Of a DNA stretch of 64,000 bases, positions 46,993-55,333 are shown piece by piece. Numbering within the stretch: the stretch's first letter is position 1; each line of letters opens with the position of its first letter. The stretch covers positions 8,229,001-8,293,000 of the forward strand of contig NZ_JACHMI010000001.1 of assembly GCF_014207985.1 (NCBI RefSeq), read 5' to 3'. This DNA is from Nonomuraea rubra (GTDB lineage Bacteria > Actinomycetota > Actinomycetes > Streptosporangiales > Streptosporangiaceae). The translations under genes were made by a program, and so were the position numbers. The notes beneath the pieces are model-generated. The model was not told the DNA's origin. It was given only the letters and a program-made list of their open reading frames with translations, and searched no databases.

Positions 46993-47424
46993 CTAAGGGG
47001 CAAGGAACGCCCCGAAAGGCAGATTACGGACGACCCAGTAGACCATGACGATCGCGAGGAAGGCCCACAGCCACGCCGGATGCGCCAGCGTGGTACGCCT
47101 GGGCCTGCCCTGCCACGCCCGCACCACCCATCGGCCCCACCAGAACACCAGGAACGGAATCATGGCGACGGCGAGGGGGTTGAGGCCGAGGGCGGCGACC
47201 GGGTCGAGGTGGGCCAGCGCGTGGATGGTGCGCATGGTGCCGCAACCCGGGCAGTACAGACCGGTGATCCACAGGAACGGGCAGGTCGGGTAGTGACCCG
47301 GCTCGTTCGGATCGACCGTGCCGACGAACGCGAACACCGCCCCGGTGGCGGCCGCAACACCGAGCGGCGCGAGCAGGGCCTTGACGCGCCGTGTCCCGTG
47401 CCGCCCGGTGGTTGCGAGGCTCAT
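46993..47424 (-). CDS. DUF2752 family membrane protein
   Basis: The 143-aa protein has about three hydrophobic segments and the DUF2752 core CPFLWITGLYCPGCGTMR, with three Cys near the first membrane helix. Function unknown. It is upstream of trpC on the same strand, as in other actinobacteria, but a 132-nt gap separates them. A GATACT box ends 7 nt before the ATG, which lacks a close ribosome-binding site. Confidence 0.85.
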   Translation of the reverse strand: MSLATTGRHGTRRVKALLAPLGVAAATGAVFAFVGTVDPNEPGHYPTCPFLWITGLYCPGCGTMRTIHALAHLDPVAALGLNPLAVAMIPFLVFWWGRWVVRAWQGRPRRTTLAHPAWLWAFLAIVMVYWVVRNLPFGAFLAP

Positions 47425-47430
47425 GTTCCC

Positions 47431-47436
47431 AGTATC
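47431..47436 (-). promoter_or_regulatory. -10-like box before the DUF2752 gene
   Basis: GATACT on the minus strand ends 7 nt before the ATG at 47424. It departs from TANNNT only at the first base. A leaderless start is possible. Confidence 0.35.
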
Positions 47437-47452
47437 CGCCTTCCGGTGCGGC

Positions 47453-48025
47453 CTAGTACGAGTACGTCGACGTGGACACGCTGGCGGCCAGGATCACGAA
47501 GAAGAGCACGTACGCGATGATCATCAGGCCGATGCCGATGGCACCGATGATCAGGCTGCGCTTCCACCAGGTCTTGGCCTCGTCGGCCGCCTGCTGCGCG
47601 CCGGCGAAGTCGCCGACCTGCCACTTCTGGTTCACCTGCGACGACTTGACGATCGCCACGATGCCCAGCGGGAGGCAGCAGAACAGGGTGGTGAGGATGG
47701 CCGGGACGAGCTGGTTGTCCGGCGGGTTGCCCCCGGGGCCGCCGTAACCGCCACCGTAGCCGCCGCCCGACGGGGGCTGCTGGCCGTAACCGCCACCGGA
47801 CGGAGGCTGCTGGCCGTAGCCGCCACCGTAACCGCCGCCGCTCGGCGGCTGCTGACCGTAGCCGCCACCGGACGGGGGCTGCTGGCCGTAACCGCCACCG
47901 CTCGGCGGCTGCTGGCCGTAGCCACCGCCGTAGCCACCGCCGCTCGGCGGCTGCTGACCGTAGCCACCGCCAGGCGGCTGGGCGCCGTAACCGCCGTCGC
48001 CCTGGTTACCGTAACTCATGTTCAT
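47453..48025 (-). CDS. CD225/dispanin-family membrane protein with GYGQQPPS repeats
   Basis: The 190-aa protein (184 aa if started at the second ATG, 48019, which has better spacing to AGGGG) has a disordered N-terminus with six YGQQPPS motifs spaced 10 or 14 residues apart. A CD225 domain follows (about 105-180): PAILTTLFCCLPLGIVAIVK, then QVNQKWQVGDFAGAQQAADE and a second helix. Dispanins include IFITM proteins, which alter membrane curvature and fusion. The bacterial role is unknown. The C-terminus STSTYSY is short and aromatic, like that of the next gene. Confidence 0.85.
   Translation of the reverse strand: MNMSYGNQGDGGYGAQPPGGGYGQQPPSGGGYGGGYGQQPPSGGGYGQQPPSGGGYGQQPPSGGGYGGGYGQQPPSGGGYGQQPPSGGGYGGGYGGPGGNPPDNQLVPAILTTLFCCLPLGIVAIVKSSQVNQKWQVGDFAGAQQAADEAKTWWKRSLIIGAIGIGLMIIAYVLFFVILAASVSTSTYSY
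47730..47990. repeat. 30/42-bp coding tandem repeats
   Basis: Six copies of a unit encoding YGQQPPSGGG (30 bp), three of them extended by YGGG (42 bp), lie in the CD225 gene. Copies are close to identical at DNA level, so copy number may vary by slippage or recombination. Confidence 0.85.
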
Positions 48026-48178
48026 GACCCCTCAGTGTCGTCATCTTTGAGTTGCGCGCGGCAGCCTAGCGAGAATGCATCTGCTACGTGGACGAACGTC
48101 CATTTTGCGGACAATTCGTAATCGGACCGCAAGCGGCTCGTCACGGTCCGGCTAGATGTCCGGCAGGTTACCGGCCGG

Positions 48179-48793
48179 TCAGTAGTCGTAGGAGGACGAG
48201 GCCGCGGCGGACAGGCCCAGCATCCACAGGAAGAACCCGCCGAAGAAGAGCCAGCACAACAACCAGATCACGACCGTGATGTACGACGTGACGAGACCGC
48301 CCACCGCCATGCCCGAGCCGTCCTCGCCCGTCTTCTTGATCCGGTTGAGCGCGATGTGCCCGAGGATCACGCCGGGAATGCTCGTGAGGCCGCAGAAGAC
48401 CAGGCCGATGATGCCCAGCACGAGCGAGGCCACCGCCATGCCGTTGGTGGAGCGGGGCGGGTGCGGCGGAGCGTAGTAGCCGGGGGGCGGCTGCTGGCCG
48501 TAGCCGTAGCCGCCGCTCGGGGGGAGCTGGCCGTAGCCGAGGTTCTGCTGGCTGTTCGGCTGGTCGCCGTAGCCGCCGTAGCCCGGCTGCTGCTGACCGT
48601 ATCCGCCGCCGTAGCTCGGGGGCTGCTGACCGTATCCGCCGCCGTGGCTCGGGGGTTGCTGACCGTAGCCACCGCCGTGGCTCGGGGGTTGCTGGCCGTA
48701 GCCGCCCCCGCTCTGCGGCTGCTGGCCGTAGCCTCCCCCGCCCGGCGGCTGCTGCCCGTAGCCGCCGCTGGCGCCCTGGTCCCCGTAGGTCAT
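48179..48793 (-). CDS. DUF4190 membrane protein with GYGQQPP repeats
   Basis: The 204-aa protein pairs an N-terminal Gly/Tyr/Gln/Pro-rich region (about 1-115; seven GYGQQ-type motifs) with a DUF4190 domain of two membrane helices (about 118-195). That domain contains [40 protein letters not shown] and [12 protein letters not shown]. The C-terminus is SSSYDY. Function unknown; DUF4190 proteins are common in actinobacterial envelopes. It has its own GAGGAG ribosome-binding site and a 153-nt gap to the CD225 gene. Confidence 0.85.
   Translation of the reverse strand: MTYGDQGASGGYGQQPPGGGGYGQQPQSGGGYGQQPPSHGGGYGQQPPSHGGGYGQQPPSYGGGYGQQQPGYGGYGDQPNSQQNLGYGQLPPSGGYGYGQQPPPGYYAPPHPPRSTNGMAVASLVLGIIGLVFCGLTSIPGVILGHIALNRIKKTGEDGSGMAVGGLVTSYITVVIWLLCWLFFGGFFLWMLGLSAAASSSYDY
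48480..48770. repeat. Coding repeats of GGYGQQPPS type
   Basis: Imperfect units of 27-33 bp encode GGYGQQPP(S/G/Q) in the DUF4190 gene, with exact 33-bp copies around 48600-48690. Confidence 0.8.
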
Positions 48794-48901
48794 GAGCTGG
48801 CTCCTCAGTGTTCCGTGGCGAGTTGCAACGGCAGCTTATTGAGGAAACCTTTGCCAAGCAGACAATGGTTCAGAACAGTGGAGGATTCGACAGCGCCTGG
48901 T

Positions 48902-49501
48902 TCAGCGGGAATCCGTCGGGTCGTCTCCCCTGTCGAGCGCGTCCCAGAGCGCCCTGTCGTCGCTGACCTGCGCCTTCGCCTCGGGGTGCGGGCCCGCGCC
49001 GCGGTCGTACCGGGCGGACATGCCCGCCCACCTGCTGCCGCGTACGGCGGCCACGATCCCGCCCGCCACCATCAGCAGCGCGCCGGCCGCCGCCACGGCC
49101 GGCCACAGCGGCGCGATCTCCCAGGGCAGGTCGGTGGCGCCGTGCAGCACGTTCTGCTCGCGCAGCCAGCCGGTCACGTTGTCGCCGCTCAGCGCCGCCC
49201 ACGTCGCCGCGGCCGCGCCGGCGCCGCACAGCGCCAGCAGCGCGCCGACGAGCCTGCGCCCCGCGCCCTTGGTGGCCAGCACCGCCACCACCCCGGCCAG
49301 CCCGGCCAGCGCCACGGGCGTCAGCGCGGGGCCGAGGTCGCCCCCGGTGGGCGCCGCCACCTCGGTGCCCTGCAGCACCCGCGCCCAGACCTGCCCGGCG
49401 GCCACCAGCACGAGCAGGCAGCCGAGCGCGGTCGCCGCCACCCAGCCCCACAACTCCCGGCGGCCGGCCTCCGGCTTCTCGTTCCCCTTCTCGCTCCCCA
49501 C
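48902..49501 (-). CDS. Trp biosynthesis-associated membrane protein (TIGR02234 family)
   Basis: The 199-aa protein starts at a GTG 7 nt after the hisI stop, with GAGGA overlapping the hisI end. It has four hydrophobic segments (about 15-37, 55-75, 80-105 and 135-155) and family features ELWGWVAATALGCLLVLVAAG and LPWEIAPLWPAVAAAGALLMVAGG. The family (Rv1610 in M. tuberculosis) usually lies between trpE and trpC. Its function is unknown. Here the upstream neighbour is hisI, not trpE. Confidence 0.85.
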   Translation of the reverse strand: MGSEKGNEKPEAGRRELWGWVAATALGCLLVLVAAGQVWARVLQGTEVAAPTGGDLGPALTPVALAGLAGVVAVLATKGAGRRLVGALLALCGAGAAAATWAALSGDNVTGWLREQNVLHGATDLPWEIAPLWPAVAAAGALLMVAGGIVAAVRGSRWAGMSARYDRGAGPHPEAKAQVSDDRALWDALDRGDDPTDSR

Positions 49502-49508
49502 GACGTCC

Positions 49509-49856
49509 TCAGCCGAGTGCGAGCTCGAGCCGGTCGGCGTCGAAGCAGGTGCGGTCGCCCGTGTGGCACGCGGCGCCCTCCTGGTCCACCCGCACCAGGA
49601 CGGTGTCGCCGTCGCAGTCGAGCGCCACGGACTTGACGTGCTGGACGTGGCCGGAGGTGTCACCCTTGACCCAGAACTCCTGGCGGCTGCGCGACCAGTA
49701 GGTGGCCCTGCCGGTGGTGAGGGTCCGGTGCAGCGCCTCGTCGTTCATCCACGCGAGCATGAGGACCTCGCCGGTGTCGTACTGCTGGGCGATCGCCGGG
49801 ACCAGCCCCTCAGGGTTGCGCTTCAGCCTGGCGGCGATCTTGGGGTCAAGGGACAT
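49509..49856 (-). CDS. hisI: Phosphoribosyl-AMP cyclohydrolase
   Basis: The 115-aa protein has the HisI motifs [30 protein letters not shown] and [11 protein letters not shown], and zinc-binding Cys in [11 protein letters not shown]. It opens the adenine ring of phosphoribosyl-AMP, the third step of histidine synthesis. It is separated from hisF by about 8 kb of unrelated genes, so it is not in the main his operon. The ATG at 49856 has no evident ribosome-binding site. Confidence 0.95.
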   Translation of the reverse strand: MSLDPKIAARLKRNPEGLVPAIAQQYDTGEVLMLAWMNDEALHRTLTTGRATYWSRSRQEFWVKGDTSGHVQHVKSVALDCDGDTVLVRVDQEGAACHTGDRTCFDADRLELALG

Positions 49857-49906
49857 GCATCCATTCAACCAGCCCCGCCCACCGCCCCCCGCAGGCGCGG
49901 GTGGCC

Positions 49907-50257
49907 TCAGGCGAGTGCCTGCGACAGCGTGTCGTAGATCGGGAACAGCGGCGCCAGGTTCGTCCGCCGCAGGCGCCGCAGCACCTGCCCGTCCGGCGCC
50001 ACCAGGGCCATGGTCCCGTTGCGGTCGCGCAGCGAGGCCAGCATCCGCACCAGCACCCCCAGCCCGGTGGTGTCGATGAACGTCAGCGCGCTCAGGTCCA
50101 CCACCAGCCTGGGCTCGGCCGTGGCCACCGCCTCGTCCAGGCATTTGCGCACCTGGGAGACGTTGTCCACGTCCATCTCCCCGGCCAGGCTGACCACCAC
50201 GAGCTCCCCGTGTCGGCGTCGCGACATCTCCAGCACATCCACGCCCATGCTCCTCAC
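49907..50257 (-). CDS. STAS-domain anti-sigma factor antagonist
   Basis: The 116-aa protein (GTG start behind GGGAGGGG) is a single STAS domain. The site phosphorylated in SpoIIAA/RsbV, normally Ser in D-S-S-G, reads D62-T63-T64-G65 ([13 protein letters not shown]). A Thr acceptor is still phosphorylatable. It would bind or release an anti-sigma kinase such as the one encoded at 51223. It is divergent from the MEDS-STAS gene. Confidence 0.9.
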   Translation of the reverse strand: MRSMGVDVLEMSRRRHGELVVVSLAGEMDVDNVSQVRKCLDEAVATAEPRLVVDLSALTFIDTTGLGVLVRMLASLRDRNGTMALVAPDGQVLRRLRRTNLAPLFPIYDTLSQALA

Positions 50258-50393
50258 GACCCCTCCCGCGGGCGGCCCCGCCGAAAAGGTACACCTGTCT
50301 GCATCGCGTCACAGTGGGTTTTGCCGAGAATGCGGTACGTGATGGCGGGGATCGGAGTACTTTCGTCCCGACGCGTGCTAGGGGAGGACCATC

Positions 50394-51230
50394 GTGGTGG
50401 ACGTCGCGGGCTTCGTCCTCGATCCCGACCTCGGTGATCACGTCTGCCTGCCGTTCGACGGCGAGCGGGAGCGGATGACGGCCACCGGGCTGTTCACGGT
50501 GAACGGCCTGCGGCGCCGTACCAAGGTGGTGATCATCACGCACGCCGACAGCCCGGAGCGGACGCGCGGGTGGCTGGCACCGCTCGTGCCCGGGTTCGCC
50601 GACGCCGAGTCCGCCGGGCAGGTCGAGATCCTCGACTGCGCCGACACCCACTTCACCGGCGGCCGCCTCGACCCCGGGCGGGTGTACGCCGGGCTGGCCG
50701 ACGCCTACGACCGGGCCCGCAAGCACGGCCAGCACGGCGTGTACGCGCTGGTCGACGCCTCCTGGGGGGCGTGTGACGCGCCGCGGCAGGCGGCGTTCGA
50801 GGCGAAGACGAACGAGCTGTTCGGGGAGCGGTGGCTGGCGGCCGTGTGCCAGTACGACCGCGGGCTCTTCCCCCGCGAGGCCATCGACCGGGCCACCTCC
50901 GTGCATCCGATCGCGCCCGAGCAGGCGCTGCTGCGCTTCGCCAACACCTTCGAGCCGGCGGGCCTGCGCGTGTGGGGGGACATCGACCTGACCAACCGGC
51001 CGGCGTTCGCCTCGCTGCTGTCACGGCTGGAGAAGGAGCCGGGCGAGGTCGTGATCGACGCGTCCGGGCTGGACTTCATCGACGCCGGCTCGGCGCAGCT
51101 GCTGACCGTCACGGCGATGGCCAGGCCGCGCGGCGCCACCGCCGTGGTGTGCCGCGACTCCACCGCCCGGGTGCTGCGGCTGATCGGCGCGGACGAGTTC
51201 GTCGCCGTACGCCGGGTGGGCGATGTGTAG
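50394..51230 (+). CDS. MEDS-STAS two-domain regulator
   Basis: The 278-aa protein has an N-terminal MEDS domain (about 12-165; [20 protein letters not shown] and [14 protein letters not shown]) and a C-terminal STAS domain (about 185-275). MEDS domains are sensory modules named from DcmR and methanogen proteins; ligands are not established. The STAS phosphosite reads D230-A231-G232-S233, so the normal Ser is Ala and phosphorylation control is probably lost. Eight-nt overlap with the HATPase gene implies coupled expression. Confidence 0.85.
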   Translation: MVDVAGFVLDPDLGDHVCLPFDGERERMTATGLFTVNGLRRRTKVVIITHADSPERTRGWLAPLVPGFADAESAGQVEILDCADTHFTGGRLDPGRVYAGLADAYDRARKHGQHGVYALVDASWGACDAPRQAAFEAKTNELFGERWLAAVCQYDRGLFPREAIDRATSVHPIAPEQALLRFANTFEPAGLRVWGDIDLTNRPAFASLLSRLEKEPGEVVIDASGLDFIDAGSAQLLTVTAMARPRGATAVVCRDSTARVLRLIGADEFVAVRRVGDV

Positions 51231-51612
51231 GCAGGTGCTCTGCGCGGCCTTCGCCCGGGGACGCATCACGTTCCTGCGCAGGGCCGTCGCCGAGCACGCC
51301 AGGTACGAGGGGCTCACCGGCAGGCGCCTGGAGGACTTCGTACTGGCGGTCAACGAGATCACCACGAACGCGGTCGTGCACGGCGGCGGGCACGGCCGGC
51401 TGCGGCTGTGGTCGCACGGCGAGCGGCTGTGGTGCGAGGTCAGCGACGAGGGGCCGGGGCTGCCCGCCGGGTGGATGGGCGACATGCGGCCGCCCGAGGG
51501 GTTCGACTTCCGCGGGCGGGGGTTGTGGCTGACCAGCATGTTGTGCGATCACATCACGATCGTGTCCGGGCCTGCGGGCACGACCGTGACGTTCGCCGCC
51601 ATCCGCGGGTAG
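51223..51612 (+). CDS. RsbW/SpoIIAB-like ATP-binding protein (anti-sigma kinase)
   Basis: The 129-aa HATPase_c protein has N-box VNEITTNAVVHGGG, G1 DEGPGLP and G2 GRGLWLTSM, the ATP-lid motifs of GHKL kinases. Such proteins hold a sigma factor or another partner and phosphorylate STAS antagonists. No sigma gene is adjacent, so the target is unknown. The start overlaps the MEDS-STAS 3' end by 8 nt. Confidence 0.9.
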   Translation: MCRQVLCAAFARGRITFLRRAVAEHARYEGLTGRRLEDFVLAVNEITTNAVVHGGGHGRLRLWSHGERLWCEVSDEGPGLPAGWMGDMRPPEGFDFRGRGLWLTSMLCDHITIVSGPAGTTVTFAAIRG

Positions 51613-51618
51613 CCGCCG

Positions 51619-53436
51619 TCAGGAGCGGGCGGCCGAGATCCACGAGGCGTGCAGATCGGCGTACACGCCGGGCTCCTGGACCAGCTCCGCGTGCGGCCCG
51701 CGCTGCACCAGCCGCCCGGCGTCGAAGACCAGGACCTCGTCGGCGTTCTCCGCCGTGGACAGGCGGTGCGCGATCGAGACGGCCGTGCGGCCGCGCGTGA
51801 CGCCTTCGAGCGCGCGGGCCAGCCGCACCTCCGTGGCGGGGTCCACCGCGGAGGTGGCCTCGTCCAGCAGGAGCAGGTCGGGGTCGGCGAGGTAGGCGCG
51901 GGCCAGGGCGACGAGCTGGCGCTCGCCCGCCGACAGCGACTCGCCGCGCTGACCGACCGGGGTGTCGAGGCCGGCGGGCAGGCCCTCCAGCCAGTCGGCC
52001 AGGCCCAGCTCGGTCAGCGCCAGCTCGATCTCCTCGGCGGTGGCCGCGGGCTTGCCGTAGCGGATGTTGTCCGCCAGGGTCCCGTCGAACAGGAAGCCGT
52101 CCTGCGGGACCATGACGATCCGCTCGCGCAGCGAGGAGAAGCGCACGTCGCGCAGGTCGTGGGCGTCCACGGTGACGCGCCCCGAGCCGGGGTCCATCAG
52201 CCTGGTCAGGAGCTTGGCGAACGTGGTCTTGCCCGAGCCGGTCTCCCCCACGACGGCCACGCGGGAGCGGGGCGGGATGTCCACGGTGACCTCGCGCAGC
52301 ACGGGCACGCCTCCTGGGTAGGAGAAGTGCACGTCCTCGAAGGCGACCTGGATGGGGCCGCGGGGCAGCGTCACGCCCGTCTCGCCGGGGTCGGCGACGT
52401 CGGGCGGGGTGTCGAGAACGCCGAGGATGCGCCGCCAGCCGGCGACCGCGTTCTGCGCCTCGTTCAGCACCTCGGTGGCGGTCTGCAGCGGCGAGACGAA
52501 CAGCGTGACGAGGAAGAGGAACGCCACCAGCCGCCCCTGCGAGATGTCGCCCGACAGGCCGAGCCGCACGCCGAGCAGCACGATTCCGGCGATGGCGATC
52601 GCGGCCACGATCTCGGTCAGCGGGAAGACGAAGCCGACGATGGTCTGCGCCCTGGTCTGGGCCTTTCTGTTGGCGTTGACCGCCTGGTCGATGCGCTCGG
52701 CGGTGCGCCGCTCGGAGGCGTAGGCCCGGATCACGGTGGCGCCGACCACGGACTCGCTGACGGCGGCGAGCATGTCGCCGGTGCGCTCGCGGACGACCGT
52801 GTACGCGCGCGACAGCAGCCGCTGGAAGCGCGGCAGGGCGATCATCAGCGGGATGAAGCAGATCCAGACCAGCAGGGTGAGCTGCCAGGAGTAGACGAAC
52901 ATCAGGACGGTGGCCACGAGGAGCTGGCCGAGCGCCACGATGATCATCAGCCCGCCCCATTGCATGAAGTTGCTGATCTGGTCGATGTCGTTGGTGACGC
53001 GGGAGACCAGGGCGCCGCGGCGCTCGGTGTTCTGGGTGAGCACCGACAGGTCGTGGACGTGGCGGAATCCGCGCACGCGCAGGGTGGCGAGCGAGGACTC
53101 GGTGGCCTTGTAGAGGCGGACGTTCATGACGTACCCGGCCAGGGCGGTCAGCACGACCGCCGCCGCGCAGACCAGGACGGCGGTGGTGATGTACGAGATG
53201 TCGGGTGTGCCGCCCTTGAGGCCGGTGTCGATCGTCTGCTGGACCGCGATCGGGACGATGATCTTGCCGATGGTCGCGATGACAGCCAGCGCCAGCGTGC
53301 CCACCAGGCCCTTGCGGAACTCGGGCGTGAGCGAGAGCCCCTGGCGGACCGTGGCCAGCGCGGAACGTTCCGAGTCGCGCCTGATGTTCTGGGCCGTGTT
53401 CTGGGCCGTGTTCTGGGCCGTGCTCTGGGCCGTCAT
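51619..53436 (-). CDS. ABC exporter half-transporter with catalytic NBD
   Basis: The 605-aa protein joins a six-helix type-IV exporter membrane domain (about 45-320) and an ATPase domain (about 345-590). Walker A is GETGSGKTT, Walker B LLLLDEATSAVD with the catalytic Glu, and the H-loop SIAHRLS keeps His. The signature reads LSAGER instead of LSGGQ. It forms a heterodimer with the 53433 product. The N-terminus has four TAQS/TAQN repeats. Its start overlaps the partner stop (ATGA). The substrate is unknown: lipid, drug or peptide. Confidence 0.92.
   Translation of the reverse strand: MTAQSTAQNTAQNTAQNIRRDSERSALATVRQGLSLTPEFRKGLVGTLALAVIATIGKIIVPIAVQQTIDTGLKGGTPDISYITTAVLVCAAAVVLTALAGYVMNVRLYKATESSLATLRVRGFRHVHDLSVLTQNTERRGALVSRVTNDIDQISNFMQWGGLMIIVALGQLLVATVLMFVYSWQLTLLVWICFIPLMIALPRFQRLLSRAYTVVRERTGDMLAAVSESVVGATVIRAYASERRTAERIDQAVNANRKAQTRAQTIVGFVFPLTEIVAAIAIAGIVLLGVRLGLSGDISQGRLVAFLFLVTLFVSPLQTATEVLNEAQNAVAGWRRILGVLDTPPDVADPGETGVTLPRGPIQVAFEDVHFSYPGGVPVLREVTVDIPPRSRVAVVGETGSGKTTFAKLLTRLMDPGSGRVTVDAHDLRDVRFSSLRERIVMVPQDGFLFDGTLADNIRYGKPAATAEEIELALTELGLADWLEGLPAGLDTPVGQRGESLSAGERQLVALARAYLADPDLLLLDEATSAVDPATEVRLARALEGVTRGRTAVSIAHRLSTAENADEVLVFDAGRLVQRGPHAELVQEPGVYADLHASWISAARS
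53386..53433. repeat. 12-bp coding tandem repeat, four units
   Basis: Four copies of a 12-bp unit encoding Thr-Ala-Gln-Asn (first copy Ser) lie at the very 5' end of the 51619 gene. Exact repeats could change copy number without a frameshift. Confidence 0.9.
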
Positions 53437-55244
53437 GCCTGTACCCCTTCGACCGCTTCCTCGACGTCGATGGCCGCGCGCTCGGCCTCTTCACGCTCGT
53501 ACGCGGTCACCAGGTTGCGGTAGCCGGTGCAGCGCTCGATCAGCTCCTCGTGCGGCCCGCGGTCCACCACGCGGCCCTTGTCCAGGTAGACGACCTCGTC
53601 GGCCAGGGCGATCGTGGCCATGCGGTAGGCGACGACCACGACGGTCGAGGCCTCGGCGGCGTCGCGCAGGCCGTACAGGATCTTGGCCTCGACCTGCGGG
53701 TCCACGCTGGAGGTGGCGTCGTCGAGGACGAGCAGGCGGGGGCGGCGCACGACCGCGCGGGCCAGCGCGAGGCGCTGGCGCTGGCCGCCCGACAGGGAGG
53801 CGCCGCGCTCGCCGACGCGGGTGTCGAGGCCGTCGGCCAGCGCGCCGACGAACCCGTCAGCCTGGGCCAGGCCCAGAGCCGCCCACACGTCCTCGTCGGA
53901 GGTCTCGGCGCCGAGCGCGACGTTGCCGCGCACGGTGTCGTCGAACAGGAACGTCTGCTGCGGCACCAGCGCGACCGCCCCGGCCACGCCGCCGTACGGC
54001 AGCTCGCGCAGGTCCACGTCGTCGAGCAGCACCCGGCCCGAGCCGGGGTCGACCAGGCGGGCGAGGAGCTGGACGAGCGTGGACTTGCCCGAGCCGGTGG
54101 GCCCGACGAGGGCGACGGTACGGCCGGCGGGCACCTCGAAGGTGACGTCGTGCAGCACCTCGGCCTCGCCGTAGGCGTAGGAGACGCCCTCGACCGCCAG
54201 CTTCGCCGGGGTCGTGGAGTTCGTGGCGGTGGAGCCGTACTCCATGGAGCCGGTCGCCTCCAGCACGGCCTGCACCCGCTGCCAGCCGACGACGCTGCGC
54301 GGCAGCTCGGCCAGCACCCAGCCGAGCGCCCTGATGGGGAAGGCGAGCAGCGTGAACAGGTACGCCACCTGCACCAGCCCGCCGGCGTCGATCGCGCCCG
54401 TGGACAGCCGCGCCGCGCCCACGGCCAGCACCGCGAGCACGCCGAGCGTGGGCAGCGCCTCCAGCATCGGGTCGAACAGCCCGCGCACCCGGCCGACGGC
54501 GATGTTGGCGTCACGCAGCTCGTGGGCGCGCCGCTGGAACCGCTCGGTCTCCAGGTCCTCCCGGCCGAGCGTCTTGACGACCAGTGCGCCGTCGAAGCTC
54601 TCGTGCGCGATCTCGCTCACCTCGGCGCGCAGTTGCTGCGCGCGGGTGGCCAGCGGGCTGAGCCTGCGCTGGTAGACCAGGTTCAGCACGGCGATGGCCG
54701 GGAAGATCAGGAAGCCCACCAGGGCGAGCACCAGGTCGGTGAACAGCATCGCGACGGCCGCGGTGACGAGCATGACGATCACGCCCACGGCCATCGGCAG
54801 CGGCGCGAGCGGGGCCCAGGCGGCCTCGGCGTCGGCGCTGGCGTTCGACAGGAGCTGGCCGGTCGGGTGCTGGTGGTGCCATGACAGCGGCAGGCGCAGG
54901 TACTGCTTGGTGACGTCGCGGCGCGAGCGGGCCTGCATGCGGTACTGCATGACGCCGGCAAGGATGCGGCGCCCGGCCACGCCGAGCGCCTTGAGCAACG
55001 CCGTCCCGAGTATCAGTAACGTGCCGGTCCACAGCGCGCCCGCGGTGACGGCGCCCTCGGCGAACGAGGGCAGCACCACGTGCTGCGTCGCCCAGCCGAG
55101 CGCCCAGGCGGAGGCGACGGTCATGCCTCCGTAGACGGCGCTGGCCAGGACGGCCAGCGTGAACACCGTTCTCTCCGTGCGGATGGCCACCCCAAGGACG
55201 CGGAGCCCTTGACGCATCACGGCCGAGGTGACCTTGCTCGCCAC
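53433..55244 (-). CDS. ABC exporter half-transporter with degenerate NBD
   Basis: The 603-aa protein has a six-helix membrane domain (about 20-315) and an ATPase domain (about 345-590) with Walker A GPTGSGKST and canonical signature LSGGQRQ. The Walker B catalytic Glu is Asp (LLVLDDATSSVD), and the H-loop His is Tyr (VVAYRMAT). With the canonical Walker B and deviant signature of the partner, one ATP site is consensus and one degenerate, as in TmrAB or TM287/288. GTG start behind GAGAGGAAAC. Confidence 0.92.
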   Translation of the reverse strand: MASKVTSAVMRQGLRVLGVAIRTERTVFTLAVLASAVYGGMTVASAWALGWATQHVVLPSFAEGAVTAGALWTGTLLILGTALLKALGVAGRRILAGVMQYRMQARSRRDVTKQYLRLPLSWHHQHPTGQLLSNASADAEAAWAPLAPLPMAVGVIVMLVTAAVAMLFTDLVLALVGFLIFPAIAVLNLVYQRRLSPLATRAQQLRAEVSEIAHESFDGALVVKTLGREDLETERFQRRAHELRDANIAVGRVRGLFDPMLEALPTLGVLAVLAVGAARLSTGAIDAGGLVQVAYLFTLLAFPIRALGWVLAELPRSVVGWQRVQAVLEATGSMEYGSTATNSTTPAKLAVEGVSYAYGEAEVLHDVTFEVPAGRTVALVGPTGSGKSTLVQLLARLVDPGSGRVLLDDVDLRELPYGGVAGAVALVPQQTFLFDDTVRGNVALGAETSDEDVWAALGLAQADGFVGALADGLDTRVGERGASLSGGQRQRLALARAVVRRPRLLVLDDATSSVDPQVEAKILYGLRDAAEASTVVVVAYRMATIALADEVVYLDKGRVVDRGPHEELIERCTGYRNLVTAYEREEAERAAIDVEEAVEGVQA

Positions 55245-55320
55245 GCGGTGGGTTTCCTCTCAAGTCTGACGTTTCTCCGTATGTCAGTATCACTCCCGAT
55301 CAGGTGGTTATTCCCAGCGG

Positions 55321-55326
55321 TAGGGT
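55321..55326 (+). promoter_or_regulatory. -10 box, probable leaderless promoter of the TIGR03085 gene
   Basis: TAGGGT ends 8 nt before the GTG at 55334, identical in hexamer and spacing to the box at 30979. Confidence 0.45.
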
Positions 55327-55333
55327 TGGGCAC

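Noticed and set aside
47711..48000. CRISPR-like spaced repeats
   Set aside because: Repeats are in frame, encode YGQQPPSGGG, have no unique spacers and lie in a gene with a good domain downstream.
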